DNA of 64,000 nt from Pararhodobacter oceanensis (GTDB taxonomy: Bacteria; Pseudomonadota; Alphaproteobacteria; Rhodobacterales; Rhodobacteraceae): NCBI RefSeq assembly GCF_003076755.1, contig NZ_QDKM01000006.1, positions 169,063-233,062 of the forward strand. The letters run 5' to 3'. The position numbers and the translations under genes were made by a program. Shown here in pieces: positions 35,284 through 44,992 of the stretch. Position 1 is the stretch's first letter. Each line of letters starts with the position of its first letter. The notes under the pieces are model-generated. The model worked only from the letters and a program-made list of their open reading frames with translations, had not been told where the DNA came from and ran no database searches.

Positions 35284-36618
35284 ATGGCCAAGCGTGACCT
35301 GACCGATGCCTTCATCCGGACGCATATTCCAGACAGGCGAGTAGACTTCCGCGACACACGCGAGCCGGGACTGACGGTGCGGATGACGCCTACCGGCCGA
35401 AAGACGTTTTCGTTACGCGTGAGGTCGCAAGATGGTGTCGAGCAGCGGGTGACACTTGGGGCCTATCCGGACCTTTCCTTGAAGGAGGCCCGCAGCCTTG
35501 CTGCACAGAAACGGGTGGAAATCCAGAAGGCCACCGGAAACCTCAACCATGCACGAAAAGCGGCGTCCGCCGAGCGCAAAGTGGCTCCCACTCTCGCTGC
35601 ACTGATCGACGAATACAAAAACCATCCGACGCGTACACAGGGAATCTGGAAGCCAAGGAAGCGATCGGGGAAAGCCGAAGCTGAAAGCCGCATTCAAGCT
35701 GTCTTTGCGCCGCTTCTCAACCGCCGCGTTACCGAAATTACCGCAGACCATCTGGCGGAAGCGCTTCTGGGGTATAAGCCGATTTCTGGTCAAGTAAGTG
35801 CTAACGGACAGACGCAGAAAGCCCGCCTTTACCTCATGCCGGTGCTCGATTGGGCAGCGGGGCGCGAGCGGTTCCGAGCGTCCGGACGCAAACGCGTTCC
35901 CACCCTGGAAGTCGCGGATTTGCGCGATACAGTCGATCCCGCGTCAGATGACCACGGGATCCGTGGCGAACGCGACCGAGTTCTTGATCGCGACGAAATT
36001 GCCGCGGTGTTGCCCCTGCTCACCTACCCAGCCAGCCGAAAACTAAAGATGAAAATGCACCCTGATGTTGATCTGCGTCCGGCTGCGCTCAAGTTTATTT
36101 TGCTAACCGCTGCGCGGTTGAGCGAAGTCGCCGAGATGCGTTGGGAACATGTCGATTTTGACATCGGCGAATGGTTCAAGCCTAAAGTGAAGACGATTCG
36201 TGGACCGGTCAGGTCACAGATATTGCCGCTGCCGGATGCGGCTATTGCACTTCTGAAAACATTACCGGGATATGAGCGACGCAACCCAGGCACGCTGGTT
36301 TTTCCATCCACCAAGAATACGGTTTTGGCGAATTGGTCCCGCATTACTGAAGCGATCCAAAGCGAAAGTGGCACATCAGGCTGGCACAGGCACGATTTGC
36401 GCAGGACGTCTGCGACCGTCATGCGCTTAATCGGGGTCGATCTCGGGACAATCGACAGAATCCTTGCGCATCGCACCGATCACGGTCGCGAAGGCACCAG
36501 TCGAGCGTTGGATTCCTACCTCGCCGATTTGAAGATCGCGGAATACGTGGATCCACAGAAAGTCGCATTGGATCGGCTAGCTGAGGTTTACGAGACCATC
36601 GAGAAATCAGCAGGTTGA
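35284..36618 (+). CDS. int: P4-type tyrosine recombinase (integrase)
   Basis: The 444-residue protein begins with the DUF4102-type arm-binding domain (DTREPGLTVRMTPTGRKTFS, then LGAYPDLSLKEARSLA). A core-binding domain follows, then the catalytic domain: Arg in LTAARLSEVAEMRW, HDLRRT, AHRTDH and the nucleophile Tyr in ALDSYLADLK. Such integrases insert islands and integrative elements, often at tRNA genes. It lies at the left edge of the accessory region, reading inward. Confidence 0.93.
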   Translation: MAKRDLTDAFIRTHIPDRRVDFRDTREPGLTVRMTPTGRKTFSLRVRSQDGVEQRVTLGAYPDLSLKEARSLAAQKRVEIQKATGNLNHARKAASAERKVAPTLAALIDEYKNHPTRTQGIWKPRKRSGKAEAESRIQAVFAPLLNRRVTEITADHLAEALLGYKPISGQVSANGQTQKARLYLMPVLDWAAGRERFRASGRKRVPTLEVADLRDTVDPASDDHGIRGERDRVLDRDEIAAVLPLLTYPASRKLKMKMHPDVDLRPAALKFILLTAARLSEVAEMRWEHVDFDIGEWFKPKVKTIRGPVRSQILPLPDAAIALLKTLPGYERRNPGTLVFPSTKNTVLANWSRITEAIQSESGTSGWHRHDLRRTSATVMRLIGVDLGTIDRILAHRTDHGREGTSRALDSYLADLKIAEYVDPQKVALDRLAEVYETIEKSAG

Positions 36619-36936
36619 AGGCGAGGGGGCGCACTGGATACTTTGTTGCCCGCGGCGAGGCGACCTTCTTAAATGGGGCAGTATGACGACGATGTGGTCA
36701 GCGGGAGTGCTTTCCATCGATCGGCGGCACGAGTTTCTTTTCTCTCACCAAACGGCGGGGAGTTGGCGGAGCGATCGTGAAGGGCTCTACGATCCGTTCG
36801 CCCAATGCGGCGTGCCTAGCCTGCAACACAATAGTCGGTCTTATTATGTTGTAGACCCTAGTGTTTCGGTGACCGCGCGTTTCGGATTTTCATGGCATCG
36901 CGATACTCTTGAGGCAAGCCACAGGAGTTTGTCACA
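36619..36936. other. Gap between integrase and relaxase
   Basis: No gene is supported here; the open frame from 36683 runs out of phase into the relaxase and lacks a family match. An origin of transfer would be expected close to a MOBV gene, so oriT may lie in this gap. I cannot identify a definite nick site by eye. Confidence 0.35.
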
Positions 36937-38058
36937 ATGCCCGATATCATCTTTATTCACTGCCAAAGTTTCTCCAGAAAACCCAATCGCGCCGGACAAT
37001 GCGTCGCGCAGGTCATCGCAGAGGGCCTGCGCTTGGGCGGGTATCACCCCCACGTCGACAATGCGAAGCCGCCCATCTCCGCTTTCGGAGATCCGGCAAC
37101 GTTCCAACATCTTCATGATGCGCATGTGGCGCAGCGCCGGACGCGCGCTGTCAAAAACGGCGTGGTCAGCGAGCGCGCAATTCGGACCGATCGGCATACC
37201 CTTTTTACGATTGTAGCCTCCTATCCGGTCCCCACCGACGTGGTCGACGCCTCCGCCGATGAGACGGCGCGTTTCAAAGAATGGGCCGTTTTAACCGTAA
37301 AGTGGGTCCAGGGTCAGTATGGTGATCAACTGAAGGTCGCGTTCGCTCACATCGACGAATCCTATCCCCACATCCATTTCTGGTTGCTACCCGACGACCC
37401 GAGCGCCGACGCGACCCTCCTTCATCCGGGAAAGCTCGCGAAGAAAGAAACGGAAACGCGCTTGAAGTCCGGAGGGACACCGGCCCGGGAGGCGGTGAAA
37501 TTGGGAAACCGGGCGCTGAAGACTGCGATGAGGGGCTGGATCGACGACTATCATAGGCAGGTGGGCGCGCCGCTCGGCATGCGCCGCGACGGGCCGAAGC
37601 GCCGGCGTTTGAGCCGGGCCCAATACATGTCCGAACAAGCGATGCTCGATCACCATCGTCAGCTTGAAGCGGACCGGATGCGGATGGAAGACGCCGTCGC
37701 TACCCTGGCGGTGCAGCAGCACGACATCGAGGCGAAGGCGGCTGTGCTCGCAGACCGAGTGGAACGACACCAACACCGCATGCGCAAAGAGGTCGCGCAG
37801 GTTGCAGCGCTCGGGCCGATGCTGGACGCGCTCGTCGCGGAGCTCGAAGATCGGACGATCACGTTCGACCCAGAGATAGGCTGGAAGGTCCGGGATCCTG
37901 CACCATTCCACGCCGCCGGCAAGGTCTGGACCAAACTCGAGCCGGCAATCAGGCGGCTTGTCGGGATGGTAGAGGCGGCTGAGGATGGGCGCTGGACCGC
38001 CGGATCCATGGAGCCGCGTTACGCACCCACGCTGCTTGAGCAGCCATCCCCATTCTAA
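36937..38058 (+). CDS. mobV: MOBV-family relaxase (Pre/Mob type)
   Basis: Relaxases nick oriT and pilot DNA in conjugation. The 373-residue protein carries the metal-binding MOBV motif HIDESYPHIHFWLLPDD (residues about 138-154), with GWIDDYHRQVGAPLGM after it and a coiled-coil C-terminal half (residues about 230-300). AGGAG lies 8 bases before the ATG. No secretion-channel genes are near, so it would mobilise the element using another plasmid's apparatus. Confidence 0.85.
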   Translation: MPDIIFIHCQSFSRKPNRAGQCVAQVIAEGLRLGGYHPHVDNAKPPISAFGDPATFQHLHDAHVAQRRTRAVKNGVVSERAIRTDRHTLFTIVASYPVPTDVVDASADETARFKEWAVLTVKWVQGQYGDQLKVAFAHIDESYPHIHFWLLPDDPSADATLLHPGKLAKKETETRLKSGGTPAREAVKLGNRALKTAMRGWIDDYHRQVGAPLGMRRDGPKRRRLSRAQYMSEQAMLDHHRQLEADRMRMEDAVATLAVQQHDIEAKAAVLADRVERHQHRMRKEVAQVAALGPMLDALVAELEDRTITFDPEIGWKVRDPAPFHAAGKVWTKLEPAIRRLVGMVEAAEDGRWTAGSMEPRYAPTLLEQPSPF

Positions 38059-38154
38059 ATCTTAGCGGGGCGTCTGCGACCATTGTGGTGACCTTGAGCC
38101 CTCCGGGTTCCTTGCAGGGAACCCAGAGCATTTCTCCAGTCTTTGTGCCGCGCT

Positions 38155-39480
38155 TTAGTGAAGACGCGGCCCGGTTAGCGACCGGAGAACGCGCTCACAC
38201 ATCGCGTCAACCTGGCGCAGCGTCAAAACACGCCTCGACCAGACCTTGGCGATCACCTCCGCCGCATGGCCCGCCAGATCTTCGTCGATGTCACTCAACC
38301 GCCGCCGGACGATCTCGGCGATATGCCCTGCACTCGGTTTGCGGACATCGACAACGCGCATGCGCGAGAGGAGAGCCGGATCGATCGTGTCGACGCGATT
38401 TGAGGTCAGGACCCAGATCACGCGCGACACGTCGAAATCCACCCGCAACGCAGGGCACCGCCAGCGACGACTGGATCCGCGATCCAAGAGCGCGAGAAGC
38501 GCGTCGGACAGACTCGTCCTCGTGCCATTTTGGGACATCATACCAGCCCCTGCGCGGCAGAGTTCATTGACGATGACCACGGGATTTGCGGTCCGCTGCT
38601 GCAGAATAGCCTCGATGAGGAGGCCCGGTTCGGCACCGCTCCAGCCTTTCTCGACCCCCGAAACTTGAAAGGCCGCCGTGCCGTTGCCGGCGTCAATTTC
38701 CACCAGTGGCACCCCGAGAGATGCAGCGAGAGAGCGTCCCAGGCTGGTTTTGCCCGTCCCGGGCTCACCGTTCAGGAGGATCGGCGGGATCCAAGCGCCG
38801 CGTCCCGCGCCAACCTCGTGGCGCATCGCCCGCCAAGCTTCGACCGATGCCGCTTGCAACCATGGCGCCGCGGCATGGATACCGGCCCAGAGTTCGTCCA
38901 CCTCGTCCACGCTCATCGGGCCAAGGATGGGCAGTTCTCCTTTGGCATCTTCCACGAGTTTGCGATCATCGTCCTTGAGCCGGTGCAACGGCCCGCGCCG
39001 ATGCAGTTCGGCCTCGCGTGCAAGGATCTTCTTGCGCGCGCGCTCGGTGAGCGCGTCAACTAACTCAGTTGCGTAGCGCTGAAGACCCGCGTGCAGTGAG
39101 CCAAGGTAAGCCCCCCGAAACTCGGCCGCAGGCGCGACCGATGCGAGTTTATATACCAGATCGAAAGCGACAGTGTCGGGCAGCAGGTCGAGCATGTCCG
39201 GTGCCTTGGCTTCGAGCCGCACCAGCCGTCCCTGCGTGACAAAGTGCGCCCCCGCGTCGGGCAGGATTTCCTTAAGGGCCACATTCACCCGGCTGACTTC
39301 GTCGGCCAGGTTCCGGGGCATGACACGGTCAAGCTCGGCCTCCTCATCGAGCCGGGGGACGTCGGGCAGCAGGACGACGCGATGATGGGCCCCGGGAGCC
39401 CGCGACGGAACGGGCTCTTCTGGCGTGGCGTTTTCGCCGAGCATCTCGTCGGGAAAGAACCGGAGATTATCGTCGTTCAC
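38155..39480 (-). CDS. Lon-like AAA+ ATPase without protease domain
   Basis: The 441-residue protein has a helical N-terminal half and a C-terminal AAA+ module: Walker A NGEPGTGKTSLGRSLAASLG, sensor-1 WVLTSNRVDTIDPALLSRMR (also the Arg finger region), and a lid domain to the end. It resembles the Lon ATPase core but lacks any Lon protease domain. Walker B reads NPVVIVNELCRAG, with Asn where Asp is usual; the catalytic Glu is kept. It overlaps a tiny upstream gene by 4 bases. Its role in the element is unknown. Confidence 0.75.
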   Translation of the reverse strand: MNDDNLRFFPDEMLGENATPEEPVPSRAPGAHHRVVLLPDVPRLDEEAELDRVMPRNLADEVSRVNVALKEILPDAGAHFVTQGRLVRLEAKAPDMLDLLPDTVAFDLVYKLASVAPAAEFRGAYLGSLHAGLQRYATELVDALTERARKKILAREAELHRRGPLHRLKDDDRKLVEDAKGELPILGPMSVDEVDELWAGIHAAAPWLQAASVEAWRAMRHEVGAGRGAWIPPILLNGEPGTGKTSLGRSLAASLGVPLVEIDAGNGTAAFQVSGVEKGWSGAEPGLLIEAILQQRTANPVVIVNELCRAGAGMMSQNGTRTSLSDALLALLDRGSSRRWRCPALRVDFDVSRVIWVLTSNRVDTIDPALLSRMRVVDVRKPSAGHIAEIVRRRLSDIDEDLAGHAAEVIAKVWSRRVLTLRQVDAMCERVLRSLTGPRLH

Positions 39481-39593
39481 ATCAACACCCCGACCAGAAA
39501 AGCAAAGGTCTCGGTGACGGATTTGACGAGGTCATTTGCGAAGATAATCGCATTCGCTGCGAACACCGCAGACATCTGGATATTCTCGCGCAT
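39477..39593 (-). CDS. 38-residue membrane peptide coupled to the AAA+ gene
   Basis: A GGAGGA site lies 8 bases before ATG 39593. The peptide MRENIQMSAVFAANAIIFAN and its continuation to FAFLVGVLM has one or two hydrophobic stretches. Its stop overlaps the AAA+ start (ATGA), so the two are likely translated together. No family is recognised. Confidence 0.5.
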   Translation of the reverse strand: MRENIQMSAVFAANAIIFANDLVKSVTETFAFLVGVLM

Positions 39594-39784
39594 GAACTTT
39601 TCCTCCGTCTTTTCGATATATGTATTTGATAAATGTATCCTGTGATAATCTTTTTCGCAACCCTGAGATCGCGTTTTGAGAAACCTATGCCGTTCATGGA
39701 CCAACCGGCGCTTAGGTGTCGAAAGGGAATTTGGATTTTCACCGACAGCGGGGACAATGCAGTTAACTTAACGAGGAGCATGCA

Positions 39785-40036
39785 ATGCCTGAGAAACCTA
39801 TCACTGCCTGGGACGCCTGGTTCGAGATCTTTTGCGCCCGATGCGCGCTGACTACCTTGGCTGAACAGAGCGACAGTTTGCGCGATTCCATGTCACCGGG
39901 GATGGTGCTTGAATTGCTTGCGGACGATATGGCAGACGTAGAGCGCGCGCTGACGACCCTGCTGAAATATATGGCGCAGCAAGATCCCGATGGGATTCAT
40001 AAGTTCATCGGCAAGCCGCTCAAAGGATCAACTTAG
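39785..40036 (+). CDS. Small protein of unknown function
   Basis: The 83-residue acidic protein (MPEKPITAWDAWFEIFCARC at the start, with MVLELLADDMADVERALTTL in the middle) looks all-helical. GAGGA lies 7 bases before the ATG. It is transcribed away from the AAA+ pair, across a 191-base divergent promoter region. I recognise no family. Confidence 0.55.
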   Translation: MPEKPITAWDAWFEIFCARCALTTLAEQSDSLRDSMSPGMVLELLADDMADVERALTTLLKYMAQQDPDGIHKFIGKPLKGST

Positions 40037-40264
40037 AAGCGACGCGCTTCTGGCTTGATGCATGTGTCGGACCTCTGTTTCGGCGCGCAGTGCCGGTAAT
40101 CGTTCACCACTCTGCTCCCGATTTTCTGGGGTTAGATCGGTCTCGGCACAGGCGAGGGCGCGCTTCATCCAAGCGAATGGAGAATACCCACGAGGAAGCG
40201 CTGCGAGTTTTTCGCGCGTCTGCTGCCATCTGGAGTACGGATCACCAGCCCGAGCCTTACCGTA

Positions 40265-40705
40265 TCATTGGACGAGATCGTCAACCGTGATCGGGAGGTC
40301 ATACCGCGATAGGATATCGCGCGCTTTCTCCAACGCGGATGAGCTCGCTGACGGGTCGAGCGCCAGCTGTGTCCGGAGATCAGCGAGGTATATGATATCG
40401 GCCGGATCATACGGAAAGTTGTGCTTCTTGATGATCTCGATGATTTCCAAAGACGGTAAGGGCGCTGTGCCGAGTATCGCCTCGATCAAACGAGCGCGAT
40501 CGACGTAGGGGGATATCGCGTCCCGGAAGGCATCGTTATCCGCCTCCCAAATCCAGAGGGTCCGCGTCACGAGACCGTGCCGGCGGCGCACGGCTGACCG
40601 CTGCTTCTGGTATTCACGCATTTCAGCCTTGCGTTTCTCGTCGACCATCCGGACCCTCATTACATAATCGTAACGATCTCTATCAGAGATAGGTATCGAC
40701 GTCAT
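40265..40705 (-). CDS. Hypothetical protein of the mobile element
   Basis: The 146-residue protein is rich in Arg/Lys at its N-terminus (RMVDEKRKAEMREYQKQRSA) and has an ordered second half (EIIEIIKKHNFPYDPADIIY). It follows the primase-helicase gene after 84 bases in the same direction and may be its last operon member. No ribosome site is obvious, and no function is suggested. Confidence 0.6.
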   Translation of the reverse strand: MTSIPISDRDRYDYVMRVRMVDEKRKAEMREYQKQRSAVRRRHGLVTRTLWIWEADNDAFRDAISPYVDRARLIEAILGTAPLPSLEIIEIIKKHNFPYDPADIIYLADLRTQLALDPSASSSALEKARDILSRYDLPITVDDLVQ

Positions 40706-40789
40706 GCTGGAACAGTGATCTGTGATAGTCGCGCGGATTTGCGACCGAGCGGCCCGATCCCCACAGCAGTAAGGATCGGGCCCCGTTGG

Positions 40790-43294
40790 TTAGGGCAGCA
40801 GATCTGGCCGCAACGCGTAAACCCGGGTGCCATTGGGATAGTCGGGCAAGCGCATCTTTTTCTGCGAACGGCCATTTTCACCCAGCAAAAGCGCACCGTG
40901 CTTTTTGGCGATCTTGACGACCAAGTCAGGGCTATGACTGCCGCAGATATGCTGCTTAAAGGACTCCGGCCGCACATAAAATACCGTTTCGTCGTTCTCC
41001 GTCTCCTCAAAGTATCCGCAACGGTCGCGGACCACGAAGTCACTTGCACGCGTGAGCTTCCCGTTCGCGCCCAACACGAGGCGCTCGAAGCGGGCGCGGC
41101 CGTTCGTCTCGAAGAACGCCTTCACATGCGCGAGAGCCTCGCGTTCTTCTTGCGAAGCGCCACCGCCGCGATTAGCTTTCCACGCCGAAAAACAAGCCTT
41201 CACCGCGTCAAATGCGGAGTCTTCCCGCCACGGCAGAACGCCAGTCTGTCTGGCCAGATGCCCGGCAGCCGCGACGATACCGAAACGGGTTGCCACGCGA
41301 CGGACTTGAGGATCATCCTCCGGATCAACCAACTCCTCGACCAGCATGTCAATCAATTCCTTAGCCACCGAGACGAACCCCGATTTGTAATCAGCGATTT
41401 TTTGCACAAACGCCGGACCAGCATGGCCGTAGTGGGTTTTCGCGAGCTCGGACATCTGTTCTGCAAGAAGCCCTGCAGTTTTGAAACCGCACAAATCCTC
41501 AAAACTTTCGCCGGGGGTGTGTTCGATCGGGATGTCGATCATACGCACAGAAAGCCCCCCAGTCATCCTAACCTTGTTGGGCGCGAGACTGATCTGATGC
41601 GCCGCGGTATTTTCTCCAGACGACAGAACCAACACCCGAGATTGCGTGCTCGCCCGCGCAGTTCCATCACGTTCTGCGCGGATTTTTCCATGACCATCGC
41701 CGAGCATGTAAAACAGTTCGGCTGCGAGTTCCGGCGGGATCATGGTCAGCTCGTCAAGCGGCAAGAGCAGATCATTATGATCTGCAAGCGTGCCCTCTGC
41801 GCCATTAACCGTCATGCGCCAGTTGCGCACAAAGCCATCATTGCCGCCGCCGCCCCAGACCGAGCCGCCTGCCGTCAAAAGCGTCGTCTTTCCGCGGGAG
41901 CTCTGGCCAAAGAAATGAAAGCCGCCCCCCGACAGGTCCATTGGCTGGAGCATGGGAGCCGCGAGCGCTACGCAGATTGAGAAAGCGGCGCGGCTATTAC
42001 TCTCGGCGAGTTTGGCCAATTCCTGCCAGCCTTCCATGCTGCCGGCTTGCGCGAGGTAATGCTTGCGCTCCCCCATATCGAGCAGGACATGCGCCTTCGA
42101 TTCCGAAGGCTTGATGATCTGATGCGGCAGCGCGAAACTGTCACCATACCATCCAGGCCGTGTCGCAAGCTCGCAAATAGGACCATGCTGCGCATAGCCG
42201 ATGTATTCCGCCAAAGCCTGCCGCCCCGCGCGGCACTGCGGTATTATCGCCCCAGCATCGGCAAGCAGTTCGCGCAGTTCCTTCCCATCACCAGCCAGCA
42301 ACTTTCCAGGGATGGTGCGCCTCACCCAACGCGCTGCGGGGGTGCGCAGGGCGACAAGATAACCCCAAGTTTCCCCGTTCTGCTTCTCAATCGTCCGGCC
42401 CAAGATCACAAGCGGTGATCCGGCGTAGATTTCAACCGGGAAGCCGTTCCGATCAAAATCATGCTTAATGACCCCATTTGAGCTCAGCGAGAAAACACCG
42501 GGAATGTCCTCTGGCTGGATATTGTAACGCTCCTGCACCTCCCGCAGCACGGGGTCGCCGGGCAGAGCGGCAGGGGTAGCATCGGCAAGGGTCGGAAGCA
42601 TGTCGGTCGTCTTCAGCATGCCCGGCTGCGCGAGGAGCTCGTAAAAGCGCGGCGCATCCAGGCCTTCCGCGATGGCATCAGCGATGTCGAAACCTGCAAC
42701 CGGCGCAATCTCGCAAGCCTTCGCAAGAGCTTCGATATCCAACATCCGCACAGAGCTGGCGCCAATCTCGCGCAGAATCTCGGCGATTTTATTTGCGGCG
42801 TTCTCGCCGGCGCTATCAAGATCGGGAAGAATGATGATCTCACGGCGCGCGAGCGGCGTGAAATCGGTTTTTGACCAAGCGTTGCTGCCACCCATCCACG
42901 TGATGCTCACGTAGTCCTCAAAGCACGTGGCCGCGTCAGCGCATTTCTCGCCCTCGCTGATCAACACCGGTTTCGCGTTATCTGCCAGCAAATGCGGCAG
43001 GCGATAGAGCGGACGCGCATCAAGCAGGCCCTTGTTATACCACTCCATACGCCCGTTCGGCGACTTCCAGACGGTGAAGGGCGAGATCCGCTTGCCATCC
43101 ACGTAGTCATACCGCGCAACGATGGCGGCGAGAGACGCGTCGCTGTTGCGATACTCATAAGTCGCCGACGGCGCCGCGCCGTTCTGCCGCAAGTCAGGCA
43201 TCGGGAACTGAGCAGGGATTGCGCGGACCAATTCCGCGTCTTCGGGCAAGTTGCGCAAGACACGGACAGTCGGCGCGGGAATCTGATAGGTCAT
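40790..43294 (-). CDS. Toprim-DUF927 primase-helicase
   Basis: This 834-residue protein probably replicates the mobile element. A Toprim-type catalytic core lies at residues about 105-180 (PVLISEGEKCADAATCFE and REIIILPDLDSAGENAANKI), giving the acidic residues of primases. A DUF927 helicase-like module follows (residues about 250-600) with Walker A FHFFGQSSRGKTTLLTAGG and LLLPLDELTMIPPELAAELF. Similar proteins occur in phages and integrative elements. Its start overlaps the stop of a small partner gene by 4 bases. Confidence 0.85.
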   Translation of the reverse strand: MTYQIPAPTVRVLRNLPEDAELVRAIPAQFPMPDLRQNGAAPSATYEYRNSDASLAAIVARYDYVDGKRISPFTVWKSPNGRMEWYNKGLLDARPLYRLPHLLADNAKPVLISEGEKCADAATCFEDYVSITWMGGSNAWSKTDFTPLARREIIILPDLDSAGENAANKIAEILREIGASSVRMLDIEALAKACEIAPVAGFDIADAIAEGLDAPRFYELLAQPGMLKTTDMLPTLADATPAALPGDPVLREVQERYNIQPEDIPGVFSLSSNGVIKHDFDRNGFPVEIYAGSPLVILGRTIEKQNGETWGYLVALRTPAARWVRRTIPGKLLAGDGKELRELLADAGAIIPQCRAGRQALAEYIGYAQHGPICELATRPGWYGDSFALPHQIIKPSESKAHVLLDMGERKHYLAQAGSMEGWQELAKLAESNSRAAFSICVALAAPMLQPMDLSGGGFHFFGQSSRGKTTLLTAGGSVWGGGGNDGFVRNWRMTVNGAEGTLADHNDLLLPLDELTMIPPELAAELFYMLGDGHGKIRAERDGTARASTQSRVLVLSSGENTAAHQISLAPNKVRMTGGLSVRMIDIPIEHTPGESFEDLCGFKTAGLLAEQMSELAKTHYGHAGPAFVQKIADYKSGFVSVAKELIDMLVEELVDPEDDPQVRRVATRFGIVAAAGHLARQTGVLPWREDSAFDAVKACFSAWKANRGGGASQEEREALAHVKAFFETNGRARFERLVLGANGKLTRASDFVVRDRCGYFEETENDETVFYVRPESFKQHICGSHSPDLVVKIAKKHGALLLGENGRSQKKMRLPDYPNGTRVYALRPDLLP

Positions 43295-43662
43295 ACGCGC
43301 ACCCCCACAAGCTTAGCGAGTTCGCGAGCTGCCTCAATCTGCGTGGTGTCGTGCAAATATGCGTAAAACGACACAATATCTGCGCCGCTATCGCCAGTGG
43401 CGAAATCCGCCCAGACGCCGCTGCGGGTATTGATCGAGAACGAGCCGATGTTCTTGTCGTTCCGGGTCGGGTTCAACGCCAACAGATTGTCGCCACTGCG
43501 GCGGGTCTTGCTGAGCCAGCGCTCCGCCAACTCACGAATCTGGCCGCGCGCTGCCTCATTCACCTCGCGGAAGATATCGCTGGTGCTGGCGTTATAATTG
43601 GGCTTCGGGCGGAACGGACGCTGACGCCTCCGACGGCTCATGCTGATTTCTGACGGGTGCAT
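43291..43662 (-). CDS. Primase-associated small protein
   Basis: The 123-residue protein has a basic N-terminus and a region resembling the N-terminal substrate-recognition part of phage primases (LALNPTRNDKNIGSFSINTR, SGVWADFATGDSGADIVSFY). The zinc-ligand Cys residues of CHC2 primases are missing. It directly precedes the Toprim-DUF927 gene with a 4-base overlap, so the two probably act together. GAGGAG lies 7 bases before ATG 43662. Confidence 0.65.
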   Translation of the reverse strand: MHPSEISMSRRRRQRPFRPKPNYNASTSDIFREVNEAARGQIRELAERWLSKTRRSGDNLLALNPTRNDKNIGSFSINTRSGVWADFATGDSGADIVSFYAYLHDTTQIEAARELAKLVGVRV

Positions 43663-44548
43663 TTGGCACTCCTCTCAATTCCGGACAAATCACTTGCCGG
43701 GTGGTTAAAGATATGAGACGGTGCATAAGAAGATCTGTGGGGCAGGCGCGTTGTGTGATGACTTTGTCGCCTGCTCTACTCTCTCCGACCGTATCCTTGG
43801 TTGGTTTCACAAGTATGGCCGCAATCTGTGAAAACGCCTATAGTGCGAAGAAACAAACATGTGGAAAACTCCCAGAGCAAATGTGCTGGAGTCCGTAACA
43901 TTTCGATATTAAACGATATTTTGAGATGAGGTCGTAAGTCTCAGCGTTCCCTTGTTCCCACTGTTCCCTCTCAAAAACCCAATGGTAGTGACTCCAACGA
44001 GGCTATGGCTCTTGGTATTTATGTCGACGATATGGAAATTTGGGGTGGGAACGAGGGAACAGGCCCGCGGTCGAATTGATGGAATTTGCTCGGAGTCTGG
44101 TTCAAAGTAGGCGGGCGTTTGCAGCGTTTTCGAAGCGGAAGGCGACACGTCTGGGATGATCTTTGAGCATCTAAGATTCGGCTCTTGTGGCGTGTTTCTC
44201 CTAATCCATTGGCAGGTGACGGAGCTCGGCCCGCCGTCTGAACGCGAACAAAGTGACGTGAATTCCAAGTTCTCCTGCCGGTCTGCGCGCGCTCCGCTGT
44301 TGGGTCGGAGGAGTCATGTCAGATCTGGTAGATAATTAGAGAGTTGGCTTTTGACGCGCAAGCTTTTCAGTGCCCCTCGAGCGACCAGCTCGGCACGGTG
44401 CTGGCGTGTGACCCGTTCTGCGACAGGGCGAAGTCCGATCTGAAACCTGCGACCCATAGCCGGCGCCAGAGTTCGGAACCGGTTCGGCGTCCATATTTTG
44501 GATAAGACTTATTCTAAAGCGTTTTGCGTTTGAAGTGAATCGACCGAG
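43663..44548. other. Gene-poor stretch between primase operon and IS91 element
   Basis: I see no convincing gene in these 886 bases. The left side must hold the promoter of the primase operon. A 119-residue frame on the minus strand (44268-43909) starts with TTG and has a Ser/Thr/Pro-rich composition unlike its neighbours. Confidence 0.4.
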
Positions 44549-44655
44549 GATTGAACGAACCCGCTAACGCGGGATTGGCGTCTCTATTGGCGGGAATGGC
44601 CTCCTGATGAGAAGGCTTGGTTGCTGAGACCAACCTTTGAACAGGAGACGATCCA

Positions 44656-44990
44656 ATGGCAAAAGCCACACCAGCGGTAAGCCCGCTGCGCCGCCGTATG
44701 ATCGACGACATGACACTGTGCAACCTGTCGCCGGCTACACAGCGATCATATCTCCATGCTGTGAGCAAATTTGCGCGTCATTTCAACCGGTCACCGGATC
44801 AGCTGGGTCTGGAGGATGTCCGGTCTTTTCAGGTTTACCTGGTATCACAGGGTATTTCCTGGCCAGCGCTCAACCAGACAGTCTGCGCCTTGCGCTTTTT
44901 CTACGGCGTCACGCTGAACCGGGCGGAGATCCCCGAGCGGATCGTCTATGCGCGAACGCCGCGCAAGTTGCCGACCGTTCTGAGCCGCCG
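44656..44990 (+). pseudogene. IS91-associated tyrosine recombinase, 5' fragment
   Basis: About 112 residues remain, MAKATPAVSPLRRRMIDDMT through LPTVLSRR, matching the SAM-like N-terminal domain of the integrase genes that accompany IS91-type transposases (LSPATQRSYLHAVSKFARHF). The catalytic domain is gone. The frame breaks at about 44990, where transposase sequence begins in another frame. Confidence 0.75.
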
Positions 44991-44992
44991 CC

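Noticed and set aside
36683..37216. 177-codon frame overlapping the relaxase start
   Set aside because: It overlaps the well-supported mobV gene out of frame and shows no recognisable family.
40062..40508. 148-codon plus-strand frame overlapping the hypothetical gene at 40265-40705
   Set aside because: It is Arg/Ser/Cys-rich and antisense; the minus-strand product looks like a real protein and sits in line with the primase operon.
43909..44268. 119-codon minus-strand frame beside the IS91 element
   Set aside because: It uses a TTG start, is Ser/Thr/Pro-rich and resembles no family. Kept only as a possible gene in the gap description.
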